NCBI GenBank assembly: GCA_963777565.1
Contig: CAVZQZ010000001.1
Location: 1-64,000 of the forward strand
From: CALMEC01 sp963777565
GTDB taxonomy: Bacteria; Actinomycetota; Thermoleophilia; Miltoncostaeales; Miltoncostaeaceae
Direction: 5' to 3'
Length of the DNA: 64,000 nt
Positions 29,244 through 37,956 of the stretch are shown here, piece by piece (position 1 is the stretch's first letter; each line of letters opens with the position of its first letter). The notes below the pieces were generated by a model, which worked only from the letters and a program-made list of their open reading frames with translations, was not told where the DNA came from and searched no databases. The position numbers were made by a program, and so were the translations under genes.

Positions 29244-29632
29244 AGGTCCTCGCGCTCGACCACGGCCGGGCCCGGACCGGTGTGGCGGTCAGCGACCCGA
29301 CTGGCACGATTGCCCGTCCTTTGCCGCCGATCCGCCGGGTCGACACTCGCGAGGGGCGTGCGGAACTCGACCGCGTGATCGCCGAGGCGGCGCCCGATCT
29401 CATCGTGGTGGGCGAGCCCCGGCACCTGTCCGGCGAGGTCGGGGAGCAGGCCCGGGCGGCGGCCGCGTTCGCCGAGCGGCTGCGCCTGCGGACCGGCATC
29501 CCGGTGGAGCTTGCGGATGAGCGGCTCACGACCGTCGAGGCGGGTCGCCGGGCGGCGGCGTCGGGTAGCTCGACCAGCGTGGACAGCCTGGCCGCGTGCG
29601 TGCTGCTCGAGGCGTTTCTGGCACGCACATGA
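29240..29632 (+). CDS. ruvX: Putative pre-16S rRNA nuclease / Holliday-junction resolvase-like YqgF
   Basis: The protein is about 130 residues: LKVLALDHGRARTGVAVSDPTG at the N-terminus with the first RNase H-like Asp, then DLIVVGEPRHLSGEVG, VELADERLTT and SVDSLAACVLLEAFL with the last Asp. The family is 130-150 residues and acts in 16S rRNA 5'-end maturation. The only initiator that keeps the first strand is CTG at 29240, overlapping the alaS stop (CTGA), with GAGGA about 9 bases upstream. GTG at 29282 would delete the active-site Asp. The gene order alaS-ruvX-mltG is widespread. Confidence 0.88.
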   Translation: MKVLALDHGRARTGVAVSDPTGTIARPLPPIRRVDTREGRAELDRVIAEAAPDLIVVGEPRHLSGEVGEQARAAAAFAERLRLRTGIPVELADERLTTVEAGRRAAASGSSTSVDSLAACVLLEAFLART

Positions 29633-30522
29633 GCGATCCGGACCAGTGGGACCGTCACGACGTGCGCCGTCACCGCCGTCGGGCGGGGCGCAAACGGCTC
29701 CTTGGGCTCGTGGCGGTGGTCGGGCTGGTGATCGCGGGGGGCGCGATCGCCTGGAGGGTGGCGCGCGATCCGGCATCGCCGCCGACGTCGACGGTGCCGC
29801 CTCCCACGCCGCTGACGTTCCCGGAGGGGCTGCGTCGCGAGGACATGGCGCGACTCCTCGACGAGAAGACGAACCTGTCCGGCGAGCGCTACCTGGAACT
29901 CACGAAGCCCGGTCCCGACGGGGCGCGGCTCTCGGGACGCAGCGCCCCGACCTCGCTGGAGGGGTTCCTGTTCCCGGCGACGTACACGATCGGCACCCAG
30001 ACCACGGAGGAATTCCTCGTCGATCAGCAGGTCCGCGCTTACGAGGCGAACATCGCGAAGGTCGACATGGCGGACGCCGAGGCGCGCAATCTCACGCCGT
30101 ATGACGTGCTGATCATCGCGTCGATGATCGAGCGCGAGGTGGTGGTGCCGGCGGAGCGGGCGACGGTGGCGGGGGTCATCTACAACCGGCTGCGCAACCG
30201 GATGCGGCTCGACATCGATGCGACGGTGCAGTACGCGGTGGGGGATTGGCGGCCGTTGACAGCGGCCGACCTCAAGAGCGACTCGCCGTACAACACGCGC
30301 CGCTTCGCGGGGCTGCCTCCGGGGCCGATCTCGAATCCGGGCCTTGCGAGCCTGCGCGCCGCGGCGCACCCGCGTCCGAGCAAGTTCCTCTACTACGTCG
30401 CCCGCAACGACGGCACCGACCGCCATTACTTCGCCCGGACGCTCCCGGAGTTCGAGGCGTTGACCGCGAAGGCCCGCGCGAACGCGCGCGCGCGCGCCGC
30501 TGCGGCCTCGACGACGCCCTAG
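29629..30522 (+). CDS. mltG: Endolytic murein transglycosylase MltG
   Basis: This 297-residue protein starts at ATG 29629, overlapping ruvX (ATGA). It has a basic cytoplasmic start, one membrane helix (LLGLVAVVGLVIAGGAIAW) and an extracellular LysM-like plus YceG catalytic domain. SLEGFLFPATYTI and the catalytic Glu in ASMIEREVVVPAER, VAGVIYNRLRNRMRLDIDATVQYA and PYNTRRFAGLPPGPISNPG are intact. It cuts nascent peptidoglycan strands at the membrane. Its N-terminal extracellular part is shorter than in E. coli. It ends in an Ala/Arg-rich tail encoded by a CG dinucleotide run near 30480. Confidence 0.92.
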   Translation: MSDPDQWDRHDVRRHRRRAGRKRLLGLVAVVGLVIAGGAIAWRVARDPASPPTSTVPPPTPLTFPEGLRREDMARLLDEKTNLSGERYLELTKPGPDGARLSGRSAPTSLEGFLFPATYTIGTQTTEEFLVDQQVRAYEANIAKVDMADAEARNLTPYDVLIIASMIEREVVVPAERATVAGVIYNRLRNRMRLDIDATVQYAVGDWRPLTAADLKSDSPYNTRRFAGLPPGPISNPGLASLRAAAHPRPSKFLYYVARNDGTDRHYFARTLPEFEALTAKARANARARAAAASTTP

Positions 30523-30568
30523 CCGCCGCCCCTGCGCCAGCGGAGCTCCGCGAGCCTTCCGCGCTGCG

Positions 30569-30636
30569 GGTGCCAGGCACCAGGGCCGGATCCCGCTGTC
30601 CATGGGGACTGGCGTTCACCGCCGGTGCCAGGCACC
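30569..30636 (+). repeat. Two copies of palindrome GGTGCCAGGCACC
   Basis: The 13-base palindrome occurs at 30569-30581 and again at 30624-30636, between the convergent mltG and aroE genes. The second copy is followed by GTTAGCGCAACC, resembling the GTTAAC core of the REP-like family. A bidirectional terminator role is possible. Confidence 0.6.
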
Positions 30637-30697
30637 GTTAGCGCAACCTTAACCGAGCGGGCGGAGCGGGGCCGTCCGACGCGTCAGCCGGGATGGC

Positions 30698-31525
30698 TCA
30701 GCGGCGGGCGCTGAGCAGGGCGTCGCGCATGACCTCCACCGGGGCATCGACGCCGGTCCAGCGCTCGAATGCGGCCGCGCCCTGGTGCAGGAGCATCCCG
30801 AGCCCGTCGACCGTGCGCGCGCCACGGGCGGCCGCGGCGGCGAGCCAGGGCGTGCCCCCCGGCCGGTACACCAGGTCGTTCACGGCCTGATCCGGCCCGA
30901 TCCCCCGCAGCGGGAGTTCCGGCGGCACCTCGTCGCTGCCCATCCCGAGGCTCGTCGCGTTCACCACGAGGGCGCACTCGACCGCGGCGTCGTTGATCGC
31001 CGCGACGGTGAACGGCACGGGCTCTCCGAGCTGCGCGGCCCGCTCCGGCGTCCGATTCGTGACCAGGAGCGTCCCCCCGCGCGAGCGCACGGCGTACGCG
31101 ACCGCCCGTCCCGCGCCGCCCGCCCCGATCAGGAGCACGCGCCCCCCCGTCATCTCGCCCGCCCCGCGCTCGTCGAGCGCACGCAGGAACCCCTCTGCAT
31201 CGGTGTTCTCGGCGCGAAACCCGCCGGCGCCGTCGGGAATGAGCGTGTTCGCGGCGCCGATCGCCTCGACCGCCGGTGACGCACCGGAGCACCACTCGAT
31301 CACCGACTGCTTGTGCGGAATCGTCACGTTCAGCCCCGCGCACCCGGCCGCGGCCAGTCCGCGCACCGCCTCGCCGATCCGCGGCGGCTCGACGGCGAAC
31401 GCCAGGTATGCCCAGTTGAGGCCACGCGAAGCGAACGCCGCGTTGTGCATCGCCGGGGAGAGCGAATGCTCGACCGGCCAGCCGAGGATCCCGGTCAGCC
31501 GGGTGGATGCGTCGGGCGTTGCCAC
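30698..31525 (-). CDS. aroE: Shikimate dehydrogenase
   Basis: This 275-residue protein starts at GTG 31525 (VATPDASTRLTGILG). It reduces 3-dehydroshikimate with NADPH. The substrate motifs GWPVEHSLSPAMHNAAF and LNVTIPHKQSV (catalytic Lys), the ENTDAEGF block with the paired Asp, the nucleotide loop LLIGAGGAGRAVAYA, NRTPERA and the C-terminal QGAAAFERWTG are all present. Lengths agree with the family. It is on the opposite strand from mltG and 64 bases downstream of the acidic membrane protein gene, so those two may share a transcript. The other aro genes lie beyond the pilus block at 43.3 kb. Confidence 0.92.
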   Translation of the reverse strand: MATPDASTRLTGILGWPVEHSLSPAMHNAAFASRGLNWAYLAFAVEPPRIGEAVRGLAAAGCAGLNVTIPHKQSVIEWCSGASPAVEAIGAANTLIPDGAGGFRAENTDAEGFLRALDERGAGEMTGGRVLLIGAGGAGRAVAYAVRSRGGTLLVTNRTPERAAQLGEPVPFTVAAINDAAVECALVVNATSLGMGSDEVPPELPLRGIGPDQAVNDLVYRPGGTPWLAAAAARGARTVDGLGMLLHQGAAAFERWTGVDAPVEVMRDALLSARR

Positions 31526-31589
31526 GACTGCGAAACCTACCGGGCGGTGCCGATCTCGCTTCGGACCGGCACCCCCGCGGTGAGCGCGT

Positions 31590-33302
31590 TCAGCTCCTGC
31601 CGTCGAGCGCGGCCAGCCGCGCGCGGATCTCGGCGAGGATCGTGGCGGGGTCTTCGGTGAGCTCCACGTCCGGGATCCCCGGGGCGGTGGTCGCCTCCGG
31701 GAGCGGTTCCGGCTGGTGGACTGCGTCCTCCGCTTGCGCCTCCTCAACCGGGAGGTCGTGGATCTCGACCTCGGCCGGCTCGGGAGCGGGCATCGCGACC
31801 GAGGCTTGCCAGGCCGACGTCACGATCTTGGCGTCGCCGGCGGTCGGGAGGCCTCCCGTCAGGAACGGGACGTCGAAGTCCTCGACAACGGGCGCTGCGA
31901 CCGCGTCGGCCGGGACCTCCATCTCGGTCGCGGGAAGCTCGGCCTCGTCCTCTGCCTCGACGTCGGTCTCGAATGCGAGACTGGTCTCGAGGCCCATCTC
32001 GGCCTGCGGCTCGAGGTCCGCGACGAGCCCCTCCGCCTCATCGGCGTTGGGCTCCCCGACCTCGACGGGATCGACGAAGGCCGGCGCGGCCTCGACCGCT
32101 GCCACGCGGGATTGCGGCGTGCTCGGGGATTCGAACCGCAGGCGCACGCCCCTGCCGTCGCCGCTCGATTCGATGACGAGCTCGAGCGCATGACCGGATG
32201 CCGCGAGACCCGCGAGATCGAGCACGACCGGGCTGCCATGTGTCGGTGCCGCGATGGTCCAGCCATCGGGCGTCGACTGGGGCGCGGCCGGCGCTTCGTC
32301 AGTCGAGTCGGGCTCCCAGGCCGCGGGCGAGTCGTCGTGCACCCAGTCCGGCACCGAGGCGTCGTCGACCAGGTCGGAGAGGATCTCGACCTCGGACGAG
32401 TCGGCCCACGACTCCTCGATGTCCGCGTGGCTCCAGAACTGATCGAGATCGACGGGATTCGGCTGGTCGACAGATGATCCGCCGCCACCGCCGACCGTCG
32501 CGTCGCTGTCGTACCATTCCTCGGACTCGGCGGCCACGGCGACCGGCACGGGGACCTCATCTTCGCCCCAGCCGGTGGCCGGGTCGAAGTCGCCGTCCCA
32601 CTCGGCGACCTCGTGCTCGTCGTGCTCCGCATAGGCGCCGGCGTGCACGGCCGGCATCTCGATGATCTCGGTCGGCTGCTCGGGCTCCTCGTCGATCATC
32701 ACCTCGTCGTAGACGTCCTCGACCGGCTCGGGCGCCGGGGGAGACGGCTCGGCCGAGGGGAGCGGGTCGAACGCGTCGGGGTCGAAGCTCGATGCGAGCT
32801 CGCCTGGGGTCGGCCAGCCCGGCGCGGCGACGACGACCTCGGGCAGCGCATCCTCGGCGAATGCCGCGACCTGTTCCTCGTCGAAGGTGATCTCCTGGAC
32901 GTACGGGTCGTCGGCGGGCGCGGGAACCACGGGCACCGGAGGCGGTGCCGGCGCCGGCGCGGCGACGGCCTCGGGGGCCGGGGGCGCGGGAGCGCTCTCC
33001 GCAAACGCGCCGGGCTCGACGGCAGGAGCGGGGGGTTCGGCAACCGCCGGCTGTGCAGCCGGGGCGGGGGTCCCAATGGCCTGGGCCGCCTCGGCTGCCA
33101 ACTTGCGCCGCTTGCGGCGCGGGATGCCGGAGTCCTTCTTCGAGCGGCCGCGCTTGGACTGTGACGTCGCGGCAGCGGCGTCGACGCCACCGGCGGCGGC
33201 GCGGCGCCGTCGTGCGGCGATGAGCACGAACAGCAGGATGAGGGGGATACCGATGAACACGCCCGCCTTCTGCACGAGCGTGAGTTCCTGAATCAGCTGC
33301 AT
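31590..33302 (-). CDS. Acidic Pro/Ala-rich single-helix membrane protein beside the pilus genes
   Basis: This 570-residue protein starts at ATG 33302 (MQLIQELTLVQKAGVFIGIP). One membrane helix (AGVFIGIPLILLFVLIAA) is followed by a strongly basic block (RRRR, KKDSGIPRRKRRKLA). A long, very acidic Pro/Ala/Glu-rich low-complexity region then takes up most of the protein. One segment near 360-400 (TIAAPTHGSPVVLDLAGLAA, LELVIESSGDGRGVRLRF) looks folded. No family is recognised. It is divergent from pilB, and its promoter has the same sigma-28-like form as the pilus promoters, so a pilus-related scaffold or regulator is a reasonable guess. Confidence 0.7.
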   Translation of the reverse strand: MQLIQELTLVQKAGVFIGIPLILLFVLIAARRRRAAAGGVDAAAATSQSKRGRSKKDSGIPRRKRRKLAAEAAQAIGTPAPAAQPAVAEPPAPAVEPGAFAESAPAPPAPEAVAAPAPAPPPVPVVPAPADDPYVQEITFDEEQVAAFAEDALPEVVVAAPGWPTPGELASSFDPDAFDPLPSAEPSPPAPEPVEDVYDEVMIDEEPEQPTEIIEMPAVHAGAYAEHDEHEVAEWDGDFDPATGWGEDEVPVPVAVAAESEEWYDSDATVGGGGGSSVDQPNPVDLDQFWSHADIEESWADSSEVEILSDLVDDASVPDWVHDDSPAAWEPDSTDEAPAAPQSTPDGWTIAAPTHGSPVVLDLAGLAASGHALELVIESSGDGRGVRLRFESPSTPQSRVAAVEAAPAFVDPVEVGEPNADEAEGLVADLEPQAEMGLETSLAFETDVEAEDEAELPATEMEVPADAVAAPVVEDFDVPFLTGGLPTAGDAKIVTSAWQASVAMPAPEPAEVEIHDLPVEEAQAEDAVHQPEPLPEATTAPGIPDVELTEDPATILAEIRARLAALDGRS

Positions 33303-33346
33303 GGCAAGTCTCCCGACGCCAAAACGTTGCACTCCGGTCTGTCAAT

Positions 33347-33373
33347 TCATCGGCGCCCCGTATCCACACTTGA
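33347..33373 (-). promoter_or_regulatory. Sigma-28-like promoter of the acidic membrane protein
   Basis: On the minus strand TCAAGTGT (33373-33366), exactly 11 bases, then GCCGATGA (33354-33347). Compared with the FliA/WhiG consensus TAAAGTTT-N11-GCCGATAA this is 6 of 8 and 7 of 8. Confidence 0.6.
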
Positions 33374-33494
33374 GCCTTGCGCGGCACGCACCCGCAATCC
33401 CCATCCGGTCACATTTCGCGGCCGGGTCGGCGGAGGGCACGTCGCCGTGGGCGCGACAGCCCCTCGGAGGGCAACGTGGACTCACTGGCCAACG

Positions 33495-33522
33495 TAAAGG
33501 TTCGGCCTCTCGACGCCGATCC
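33495..33522 (+). promoter_or_regulatory. Sigma-28-like promoter of pilB, possibly leaderless
   Basis: TAAAGGTT (33495-33502), 12 bases, GCCGATCC (33515-33522). The -10 ends 8 bases before the pilB ATG at 33531 and no ribosome site is present, so the transcript may start at or next to the start codon. Confidence 0.6.
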
Positions 33523-33530
33523 ATGCGGCG

Positions 33531-35303
33531 ATGAGCAACGCATCGACGACCCATGCTCCCGGAGCCTCTGCGCCGGGACCGCCGGCCGCGCAACAAACCG
33601 CAGCCACCGTCGCCGTGCCGACCCAGCGCACCCAGGTCCGCGGGGTGCCGTTGGGAGAGGCGCTCATTCGGCTCGGCTTCGTGAAGCCCGAGGACGTCGA
33701 GGCCGCACTCGCACGGCAGGTCACGGACCGCCGCAAGCTGGGCGAGATCCTGATGGCGGCGGGGAAGGTCTCGCGCGACCAGATCGATCGTGCGATGGCC
33801 CTGCAGATGGGAATGGGCGTGTTCAACGCCCAGGACGGCGTGGATCCATCCGTCGCGGCACTCATCGACGAGAAGGTCGCGCGGCGCTATCAGGCAGTCC
33901 CGGTGCGATTCGATGCCGACGGGATGCTCGTGGTTGCGATGGTCGACCCGACGAACCTGCATGCGGTCGACGACCTGCAGATCGTGACGGGACACACCAT
34001 TCGTCCCGCCCGCGCGACCGCCGAGGAGGTCCAGCAACTCCTTGCGAGCACGTCGCGGCTCGACGACATCGTCGGGATCATGGACGACGAGGACTATGGC
34101 GGCGCCATCGACGACATCCGCGACGAGGTCGATAACGCCCCCGTCGTCAAGCTCGTCAACTGGGTGATCTCCCAGGCCGTCGACCACGGGACGTCGGACG
34201 TCCACATCGAGCCGCAGGCGAACCAGCTGGCGATCCGGTTCCGCATCGATGGGGTGCTCCGGGAGATCACGACCGTGCCGCGCCAATTGGCGGGCGGTGT
34301 CGCGAGCCGCATCAAGATCATGGCGGACCTCGACATCTCGGAACGCCGTCTCCCGCAGGACGGGCGCGTCGGCATCAACGTCGGGGGAAAGGCGCTCGAT
34401 CTGCGTGTCGCGACGCTTCCCACGGTGTTCGGCGAGAAGATCGTCATCCGGATCCTGGACAAGTCCAACGTGATGCTGGAGCTGTCCGAGGTGGGCTTTG
34501 AGCCGGATGTCCTGGCCGCCTACGAGCAGGCCTACAAGCGACCCTACGGGGCGGTGGTGATCACCGGTCCGACGGGCTCGGGGAAGTCGACCAGCCTGTA
34601 CGGCACCCTCAACCAGCTCAACCAGCCCGGCAAGAACATCATCACCGTCGAGGACCCCGTCGAGTACCGGTTGCAGGGCATCAACCAGGTTCAGGTGAAC
34701 CTGAAGGCGGGGCTGACGTTCGCGACCGGTCTCCGCTCGATCCTGCGCTGCGACCCCGACATCGTGATGATCGGCGAGGTCCGCGATCGCGAGACCGCGC
34801 AGATCTCCGTGGAGGCTGCTCTCACGGGCCACCTCGTCCTCTGCACGCTCCACACGAACGACGCCGCGGGCGCGCTTCCGCGGCTGACGGAGATGGGCGT
34901 GGAGCCGTTCCTGTCTGCCAGCGCGATCATCGGAGTCCTTGCGCAACGCCTCGCTCGGCGCCTCTGCCCGGAGTGCCGCGTGAAGACCACGGTCACGCAC
35001 AAGGCACTCATGGAGATCGGAGACACGTCGACGCTTCCCCGGGGGCTCCCCGACCCGGCGCCGATCTACGAGGCGGGCGGCTGCTCCGCGTGCGCGAATT
35101 CGGGGTACAAGGGCCGGCTCGGCATCTACGAATTTCTCTCCCTCAGCGAGGAGACGCGACGTCTCGCGCTGGAGGAAGCCTCGGGGGCGGCGATCGCCGC
35201 CGCGGCGCGCCGTGAGGGCATGCGGACGCTCCGGGAAGATGGCTTGATCAAAGTGCTCTCGGGACGCACGACGCTCGAAGAGCTCGCACGGACGGTGGCA
35301 TAG
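33531..35303 (+). CDS. pilB: Type IV pilus assembly ATPase PilB
   Basis: This 590-residue protein powers pilin addition at the inner face of the membrane. Residues 1-40 are a low-complexity Ala/Pro/Thr start. A GspE/MshE N-terminal domain follows (LGEALIRLGFVKPEDVEAAL, KLGEILMAAGKVSRDQI). The ATPase half has GTSDVHIEPQ, Walker A GPTGSGKST (about residue 345), the Asp box EDPVEY, Walker B DPDIVMIGEVRD, and a four-Cys zinc site (CPEC ... CSAC). No ribosome site precedes the ATG; see the promoter entry. It heads the locus pilB-pilT-pilC. Confidence 0.95.
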   Translation: MSNASTTHAPGASAPGPPAAQQTAATVAVPTQRTQVRGVPLGEALIRLGFVKPEDVEAALARQVTDRRKLGEILMAAGKVSRDQIDRAMALQMGMGVFNAQDGVDPSVAALIDEKVARRYQAVPVRFDADGMLVVAMVDPTNLHAVDDLQIVTGHTIRPARATAEEVQQLLASTSRLDDIVGIMDDEDYGGAIDDIRDEVDNAPVVKLVNWVISQAVDHGTSDVHIEPQANQLAIRFRIDGVLREITTVPRQLAGGVASRIKIMADLDISERRLPQDGRVGINVGGKALDLRVATLPTVFGEKIVIRILDKSNVMLELSEVGFEPDVLAAYEQAYKRPYGAVVITGPTGSGKSTSLYGTLNQLNQPGKNIITVEDPVEYRLQGINQVQVNLKAGLTFATGLRSILRCDPDIVMIGEVRDRETAQISVEAALTGHLVLCTLHTNDAAGALPRLTEMGVEPFLSASAIIGVLAQRLARRLCPECRVKTTVTHKALMEIGDTSTLPRGLPDPAPIYEAGGCSACANSGYKGRLGIYEFLSLSEETRRLALEEASGAAIAAAARREGMRTLREDGLIKVLSGRTTLEELARTVA

Positions 35304-35321
35304 CTCAGAAACGGAAACGCA

Positions 35322-35358
35322 CCCGGCTGACGCCGGGCTTCATCGGGGCGAAGGCCCC
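35322..35358 (+). other. Two small hairpins between pilB and pilT
   Basis: CCCGGC-TGAC-GCCGGG (35322-35337) and GGGGC-GAAG-GCCCC (35345-35358) lie in the 81-base gap, just before the pilT ribosome site GAGGAAGG at 35368. No T-tract follows. They may be processing or partial-termination elements that set pilB and pilT levels. Confidence 0.4.
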
Positions 35359-35384
35359 GGAGGCAACGAGGAAGGAACCTGGTC

Positions 35385-36503
35385 TTGGCCGATTTCGCTG
35401 ACATCATCACAACAGTCCTGGAGCGCGGGGCGAGCGACCTGCACCTCTCGGTCGGCTCTCCTCCGATCATCCGGGTGCACGGGGCGCTCGAGCGTCTCGA
35501 TGTTCCCGTGCTCCGTCCTCCCGACACTCGGGAGCTCGTTTACGGAATCCTCAATCAGTCGCAGCGGCAGCGACTCGAGACCGACCTCGAGATCGACTTC
35601 TCGTACTCGGTGCCGGGCCGCGCGCGCTTTCGTGTCAACGCCTACTACCAGCGGGCGTCGCTTGGTGCAGCGTTCCGGCTCGTTCCGACCGAGATCAAGA
35701 CGCTCGACGCGCTGAACCTGCCGAAGTCGCTGAACGAATGGGTCACCAAGCCGCGCGGGCTCGTGCTCGTGACCGGGCCGACCGGCTCCGGCAAGAGCAC
35801 GACGCTCGCCTCGCTCATCAACGAGATCAACGAGACCCGCGCCTGCCACATCATGACGGTCGAGGACCCCATCGAGTTCCTCCACCGCCACAAGAAGGCG
35901 ATGATCAACCAGCGCGAGGTCGGGGCGGATACACATTCGTTCCAGAACGCGCTCCGCTCGGTGCTGCGTCAGGATCCCGACGTCATCCTCGTCGGCGAAA
36001 TGCGTGACCTGGAGACCATCCAGATCGCGATGACCGCCGCCGAGACCGGCCATCTGGTGTTCGGAACGCTCCACACGTCGGACGCCCCGCAGACGGTCGA
36101 CCGAGTCATCGACGTGTTCCCGCCCCACCAGCAGGATCAGGTGCGGGTGATGCTCGCGAACTCGCTGCAGGGCGTCTGCTGTCAGCAGCTGCTTCCGACG
36201 ACCAGCAGCGGCCGGACCGTGGTGACCGAGGTGCTCATGCCGACCCCGGCGGTTCGGAACCTGATCCGGGAAGGCAAGACCCACCAGATCTACTCGGTCA
36301 TGCAGACCGGTTCGGCGCACGGCATGCAGACGATGGACTACTCGCTCGCCGAGCTCGTCCGCGCCGGGCGCATCTCGGTCAGCGTCGCGATGGAGCGCTG
36401 CCACAGCCCCGAGGAGCTCAAGCGAATCCTCGGGAACGTCGGCGCATCAACTCGGCCTGACGGCAACGGCAAGCCACGTTCCCAGGTGAGGGTGATCCAG
36501 TGA
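35385..36503 (+). CDS. pilT: Pilus retraction ATPase PilT
   Basis: This 372-residue protein starts at TTG 35385 with GAGGAAGG about 9 bases upstream. It drives pilus disassembly and twitching. Motifs include ASDLHLSVGSPPIIRVHG, Walker A GPTGSGKSTTLASLI, EDPIEFLH, QREVGADTHSFQNALRSVLR and Walker B DPDVILVGEMRDLETI. FGTLHTSDAPQTVDRVIDVFP and the C-terminal retraction-linked VRNLIREGKTHQI are also present. Presence of a true PilT with PilB implies dynamic pili rather than a static pseudopilus. Confidence 0.95.
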   Translation: MADFADIITTVLERGASDLHLSVGSPPIIRVHGALERLDVPVLRPPDTRELVYGILNQSQRQRLETDLEIDFSYSVPGRARFRVNAYYQRASLGAAFRLVPTEIKTLDALNLPKSLNEWVTKPRGLVLVTGPTGSGKSTTLASLINEINETRACHIMTVEDPIEFLHRHKKAMINQREVGADTHSFQNALRSVLRQDPDVILVGEMRDLETIQIAMTAAETGHLVFGTLHTSDAPQTVDRVIDVFPPHQQDQVRVMLANSLQGVCCQQLLPTTSSGRTVVTEVLMPTPAVRNLIREGKTHQIYSVMQTGSAHGMQTMDYSLAELVRAGRISVSVAMERCHSPEELKRILGNVGASTRPDGNGKPRSQVRVIQ

Positions 36504-37723
36504 GCACGACATTCGTCTACAAGGCCCGCGATCGTGCGGGATCCACCACCCAGGGCGAGATCGAGGGCGACTCGAAGTCGGCGGTCGCAGCCGCGCTCCG
36601 GGTGCGTGGCCTCGCGGTCGTCGAGATCGACGAGAAGAAGGCCGGTCTCGAGATCAGCCTCGACCGGTTCAAGCGGGTCAAGCCGCGAGACGTCACCGTC
36701 ATGGCCCGCCAGCTCGCGACTATGATCGCGAGCGGTTTGTCGCTTCTGCGAGCCCTGTACATCCTCGAAGACCAGACGACCTCGAAGAAGCTCAAGGAAA
36801 CGATCGTGGCAGTCCGTCAGGACGTCGAGGTCGGAACGGCGCTTTCGGTCGCCATGGGCAAGCACCCGGCGGTCTTCAACGATCTGTTCGTCTCGATGGT
36901 TCGCGCCGGCGAGGTCGGCGGTAACCTCGAGGAGGTGCTCGAGCGCGTCGCGGTTCAGCTCGAGAAGGATGACAACCTGCGCCGCACCGTCAAGTCGGCG
37001 ATGGTGTACCCGGTCATGATCGGTGTCTTCGCGCTCGTGATCCTCACGGCGATGATTCTCTTCATCATCCCGGTCTTCAAGAAGATGTTCGACGATCTCG
37101 GCGGGAAGCTCCCGGCCCTGACCCAGTTCATGATCGACCTCTCCGATGCGGCACGGAGCCGCTGGTACCTGTTCGCCGCCGCCGGCGTCGCGATCGTCTT
37201 CGGGTTCAAGAAGTGGAAGGCGAGTGACCGTGGACGCAAGTTGTGGGACACGTTCAAGCTGCACTTTCCGATGCAGATCGGCGACATCGTCCGAAAGATC
37301 GCGGTGGCGCGCTTCACCCGGACGCTCGGGACGCTGACGGCCTCGGGCGTGCCGATTCTCCAGGCGCTCGACATCACCGCACGCACCGCAGGCAATCGGG
37401 TGATCTCCGATCCCATGGACCGCGTCGTGGAGCGCGTCAAGGAGGGTGAGCCGCTTGCGGCGCCACTCGCAACGCTTGGCGTGTTCCCGATGATGGTCAC
37501 GCAGATGGTGGCGGTGGGTGAGGAGACCGGTGCGCTGGACTCCATGCTCCACAAGATCGCGGACTTCTACGATGACGAGGTCGCCGCGAAGCTCAAGGCG
37601 CTGACCTCGATCCTCGAGCCGATCATGATGATCGTGATCGGCGCCATCGTCGGCCTCGTCGTGATCGCGATGTACCTGCCGCTGTTCTCGATCATTCAGC
37701 AGATCGGGGCTCAGACCGGCTGA
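36500..37723 (+). CDS. pilC: Type IV pilus inner-membrane platform protein PilC
   Basis: This 407-residue GspF/PilC protein has its GTG (36500) overlapping the pilT stop. Two cytoplasmic GspF domains (residues 65-190 and 270-395) alternate with three membrane helices (VFALVILTAMILFIIPVF, WYLFAAAGVAIVFGF, and the C-terminal IVIGAIVGLVVIAMYLPLF). Domain signatures include ARQLATMIASGLSLLRALYIL, MVRAGEVGGNLEEVL, FTRTLGTLTASGVPILQAL and MVAVGEETGALDSML. It anchors the assembly and retraction ATPases. Confidence 0.95.
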   Translation: MSTTFVYKARDRAGSTTQGEIEGDSKSAVAAALRVRGLAVVEIDEKKAGLEISLDRFKRVKPRDVTVMARQLATMIASGLSLLRALYILEDQTTSKKLKETIVAVRQDVEVGTALSVAMGKHPAVFNDLFVSMVRAGEVGGNLEEVLERVAVQLEKDDNLRRTVKSAMVYPVMIGVFALVILTAMILFIIPVFKKMFDDLGGKLPALTQFMIDLSDAARSRWYLFAAAGVAIVFGFKKWKASDRGRKLWDTFKLHFPMQIGDIVRKIAVARFTRTLGTLTASGVPILQALDITARTAGNRVISDPMDRVVERVKEGEPLAAPLATLGVFPMMVTQMVAVGEETGALDSMLHKIADFYDDEVAAKLKALTSILEPIMMIVIGAIVGLVVIAMYLPLFSIIQQIGAQTG

Positions 37724-37748
37724 TTCGGGCCACCCGAATCTCGGAGGA

Positions 37749-37778
37749 ACGTGAGGGGGCCGGTCGGCCCCCTCACGT
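37749..37778 (+). terminator. Terminator after pilC
   Basis: A perfect 13-bp stem (ACGTGAGGGGGCC with GGCCCCCTCACGT) around a GGTC loop, 26 bases past the pilC stop. It separates pilBTC from the pilin gene. Confidence 0.8.
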
Positions 37779-37835
37779 CGTTGAGGGGGCATCGGCGCAC
37801 CTGGGTGACGATTAAGAAAGTGCGCGGTGTGCCGC

Positions 37836-37862
37836 TAAAGGTTCATTGGCGGATGCCGATAA
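37836..37862 (+). promoter_or_regulatory. Sigma-28-like promoter of the major pilin gene
   Basis: TAAAGGTT (37836-37843), exactly 11 bases, GCCGATAA (37855-37862). The -10 is a perfect match and the -35 6 of 8 to the FliA/WhiG consensus. The predicted leader is about 88 bases, ending in GGAGG 8 bases before the ATG. Confidence 0.7.
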
Positions 37863-37956
37863 CAGGGGCAACTGCGCACCAGGAGTTCTTCAGGGCGCAT
37901 ACACACTTCCGCGCTCAGGCAGGCGGACGCAACCCGTACTCATGGAGGAAATTCAC

